NCBI GenBank assembly: GCA_947475715.1 | Contig: CANJNY010000005.1 | Span: 34,654 to 98,653 of the forward strand | DNA length: 64,000 nt | Reading direction: 5' to 3' | Source of the DNA: Prolixibacteraceae bacterium | GTDB lineage: Bacteria > Bacteroidota > Bacteroidia > Bacteroidales > Prolixibacteraceae | Part shown: piece after piece, positions 63,105-64,000 of the stretch | How the letters are laid out: the number at the start of each line of letters is the position of its first letter | How positions within the stretch are numbered: position 1 is the stretch's first letter | Notes under the pieces: generated by a model | The model's input: only the letters and a program-made list of their open reading frames with translations | Database searches by the model: none | What the model was told of the DNA's origin: nothing | Translations under genes and position numbers: made by a program

Positions 63105-64000
63105 TTATTGGGTGACATATTGATGGATACGCTTTGCCGCATCACGTCCTGACCGGATTGCCCAGACAACAAGACTGGCGCCTCTGGTTGCATCGCCACT
63201 GACGAATATCTTATCCAGATTGGTGGCATTATTAATCGCTTTTATATTCCCACGCTCATCGTAATCGACCCCTAAGCTATCAAGTAAACCTTTGTGGGTA
63301 GGTGATAAAAATCCCATCGAGAGCAGTACCAGATCAGCTTCAATAACCTCCAGAGTTCCGGGGATCTCATTCATAATCATCCTTCCATTCTCGCGGATCC
63401 ACTCCACCTGTACCACTTCAACACCGGTTAGCACACCATCTTTGCCAATAAAGCGTTTGGTCGCCAGGTTCCATTTTCTTTCGCATCCTTCGAGATGAGA
63501 GCTTGATGTTCTCAGCGTATTCGGCCAGTAAGGCCATGGATTATCATCAATCCGTTTGGTTGCCGGTCTGGATAGAATCTCAATCTGTGTTACTGATATG
63601 GCCTTCTGACGGATTGACGTGCCTACACAGTCAGATCCTGTGTCACCACCACCAATGACCAAAACTTTTTTGTCTTTCGCTGAGAGTCGCTGGTTTTCAG
63701 GGATCTCCTGGCCACTTATCACTTTATTTTGCTGACGAAGGAACTCCATTGCAAAATGAATCCCCTTTAATTCCCGTCCTTCTGCAGGTAAATCGCGAGG
63801 TTCCATGGCGCCGCATGAAAGGCAGACTGCATCGAAATCCTTCATTAATTTATCTGCCGGCAGATCTAAACCAACCCTGGTGTTAACCTTGAATTTTATT
63901 CCTTCTTTAATGAATAAATTTACTCTTCGGTCGATTATATTTTTATTGAGTTTGAAATCGGGAATTCCATACCGGAGTAGTCCTCCAACCTTATCATCCA
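63105..64000 (-). CDS. gltD: glutamate synthase small subunit, C-terminal part (runs off window)
   Basis: The reading frame is open from the stop at 63105 to the end of the window, so the N-terminus lies outside. About 298 residues are visible: LLRYGIPDFKLNKNIIDRRV, AVCLSCGAMEPRDLP, the NADPH-binding KKVLVIGGGDTGSDCVGTSIRQ, and the FAD-binding end FVSGDATRGASLVVWAIRSGRDAAKRI. These are the GltD/DPYD-like oxidoreductase blocks. The small subunit supplies electrons from NADPH to the large subunit that makes glutamate from glutamine and 2-oxoglutarate. Confidence 0.9.
   Translation of the reverse strand, partial: DDKVGGLLRYGIPDFKLNKNIIDRRVNLFIKEGIKFKVNTRVGLDLPADKLMKDFDAVCLSCGAMEPRDLPAEGRELKGIHFAMEFLRQQNKVISGQEIPENQRLSAKDKKVLVIGGGDTGSDCVGTSIRQKAISVTQIEILSRPATKRIDDNPWPYWPNTLRTSSSHLEGCERKWNLATKRFIGKDGVLTGVEVVQVEWIRENGRMIMNEIPGTLEVIEADLVLLSMGFLSPTHKGLLDSLGVDYDERGNIKAINNATNLDKIFVSGDATRGASLVVWAIRSGRDAAKRIHQYVTQ

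Noticed and set aside
1..64000. CRISPR arrays, tRNA genes, insertion sequences and prophage genes
   Set aside because: No regularly spaced repeats, cloverleaf sequences, transposase motifs or phage structural genes were seen on either strand; small tRNAs could still be missed without a covariance search.

Overview
The window looks like a piece of a Bacteroidota chromosome, probably Bacteroidales or Marinilabiliales. The signs are: an ArgF of the N-succinylornithine type with Pro90, several promoter boxes matching the Bacteroidota -7 consensus TAnnTTTG (two or three with a TTG 20-21 bp upstream), weak Shine-Dalgarno sites, PspC/PadR, DUF4252, DUF2141 and DUF1460 proteins, a TonB-dependent receptor with a carboxypeptidase-regulatory-like N-terminus, and fused HisB and HisIE enzymes. 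I saw no rRNA, tRNA, insertion sequence, prophage or CRISPR array. Most of the window is core metabolism on well-packed operons.

Layout. Positions 1-9,500 hold a DsbD C-terminus, an isochorismatase-fold hydrolase, map, a decayed reading frame, smpB, an envelope-stress-like operon (lipoprotein, PadR, PspC, DUF4252), a CE7 esterase and typA. From 9,900 to 24,600 are an EamA permease, an acyl-CoA dehydrogenase, a carotenoid cluster (DUF2141, CrtI-like desaturase, carotenoid oxygenase), a TonB receptor, an Omp85-type barrel protein, nfo, a recombinase-like protein without its first catalytic arginine, a sialate O-acetylesterase, PhzF and a creatininase-family enzyme. From 24,700 to 25,260 there is no protein gene but a GC-richer, highly structured stretch with its own promoter and terminator on the minus strand; I read it as an unrecognised ~550-nt non-coding RNA. 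From 25,570 to 34,370 a run of minus-strand genes encodes a sigma-54 response regulator without an HTH, Ppx/GppA, NhaD, an ABC-2 exporter, a CPBP protease, an SRPBCC protein and an SDR-DUF2867 protein.

From 34,600 to 61,450 lies one large amino-acid biosynthesis region. carAB (minus) and the argR operon (plus) diverge from a shared control region with ARG-box-like palindromes. The plus operon is argR-GNAT-argG-argC-argD-proC-XRE/cupin-AMP ligase-proB-proA-argF'-argB-argE. It covers the acylated arginine route (probably N-succinyl) and proline synthesis from glutamate; argH is absent. It is followed by a histidine operon hisG-D-C-B-purU-tlpA-H-A-F-IE. The his operon is preceded by a clear His-rich leader peptide and attenuator (hisL). 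carAB is preceded by a different leader: a 15-codon ORF that runs through a terminator hairpin, recalling pyrimidine-type attenuation.

The window ends with a DUF1460 amidase-like protein, a nitroreductase and the C-terminal part of a glutamate synthase small subunit on the minus strand. Functional calls come from reading motifs in the translated sequence; no database search was possible.
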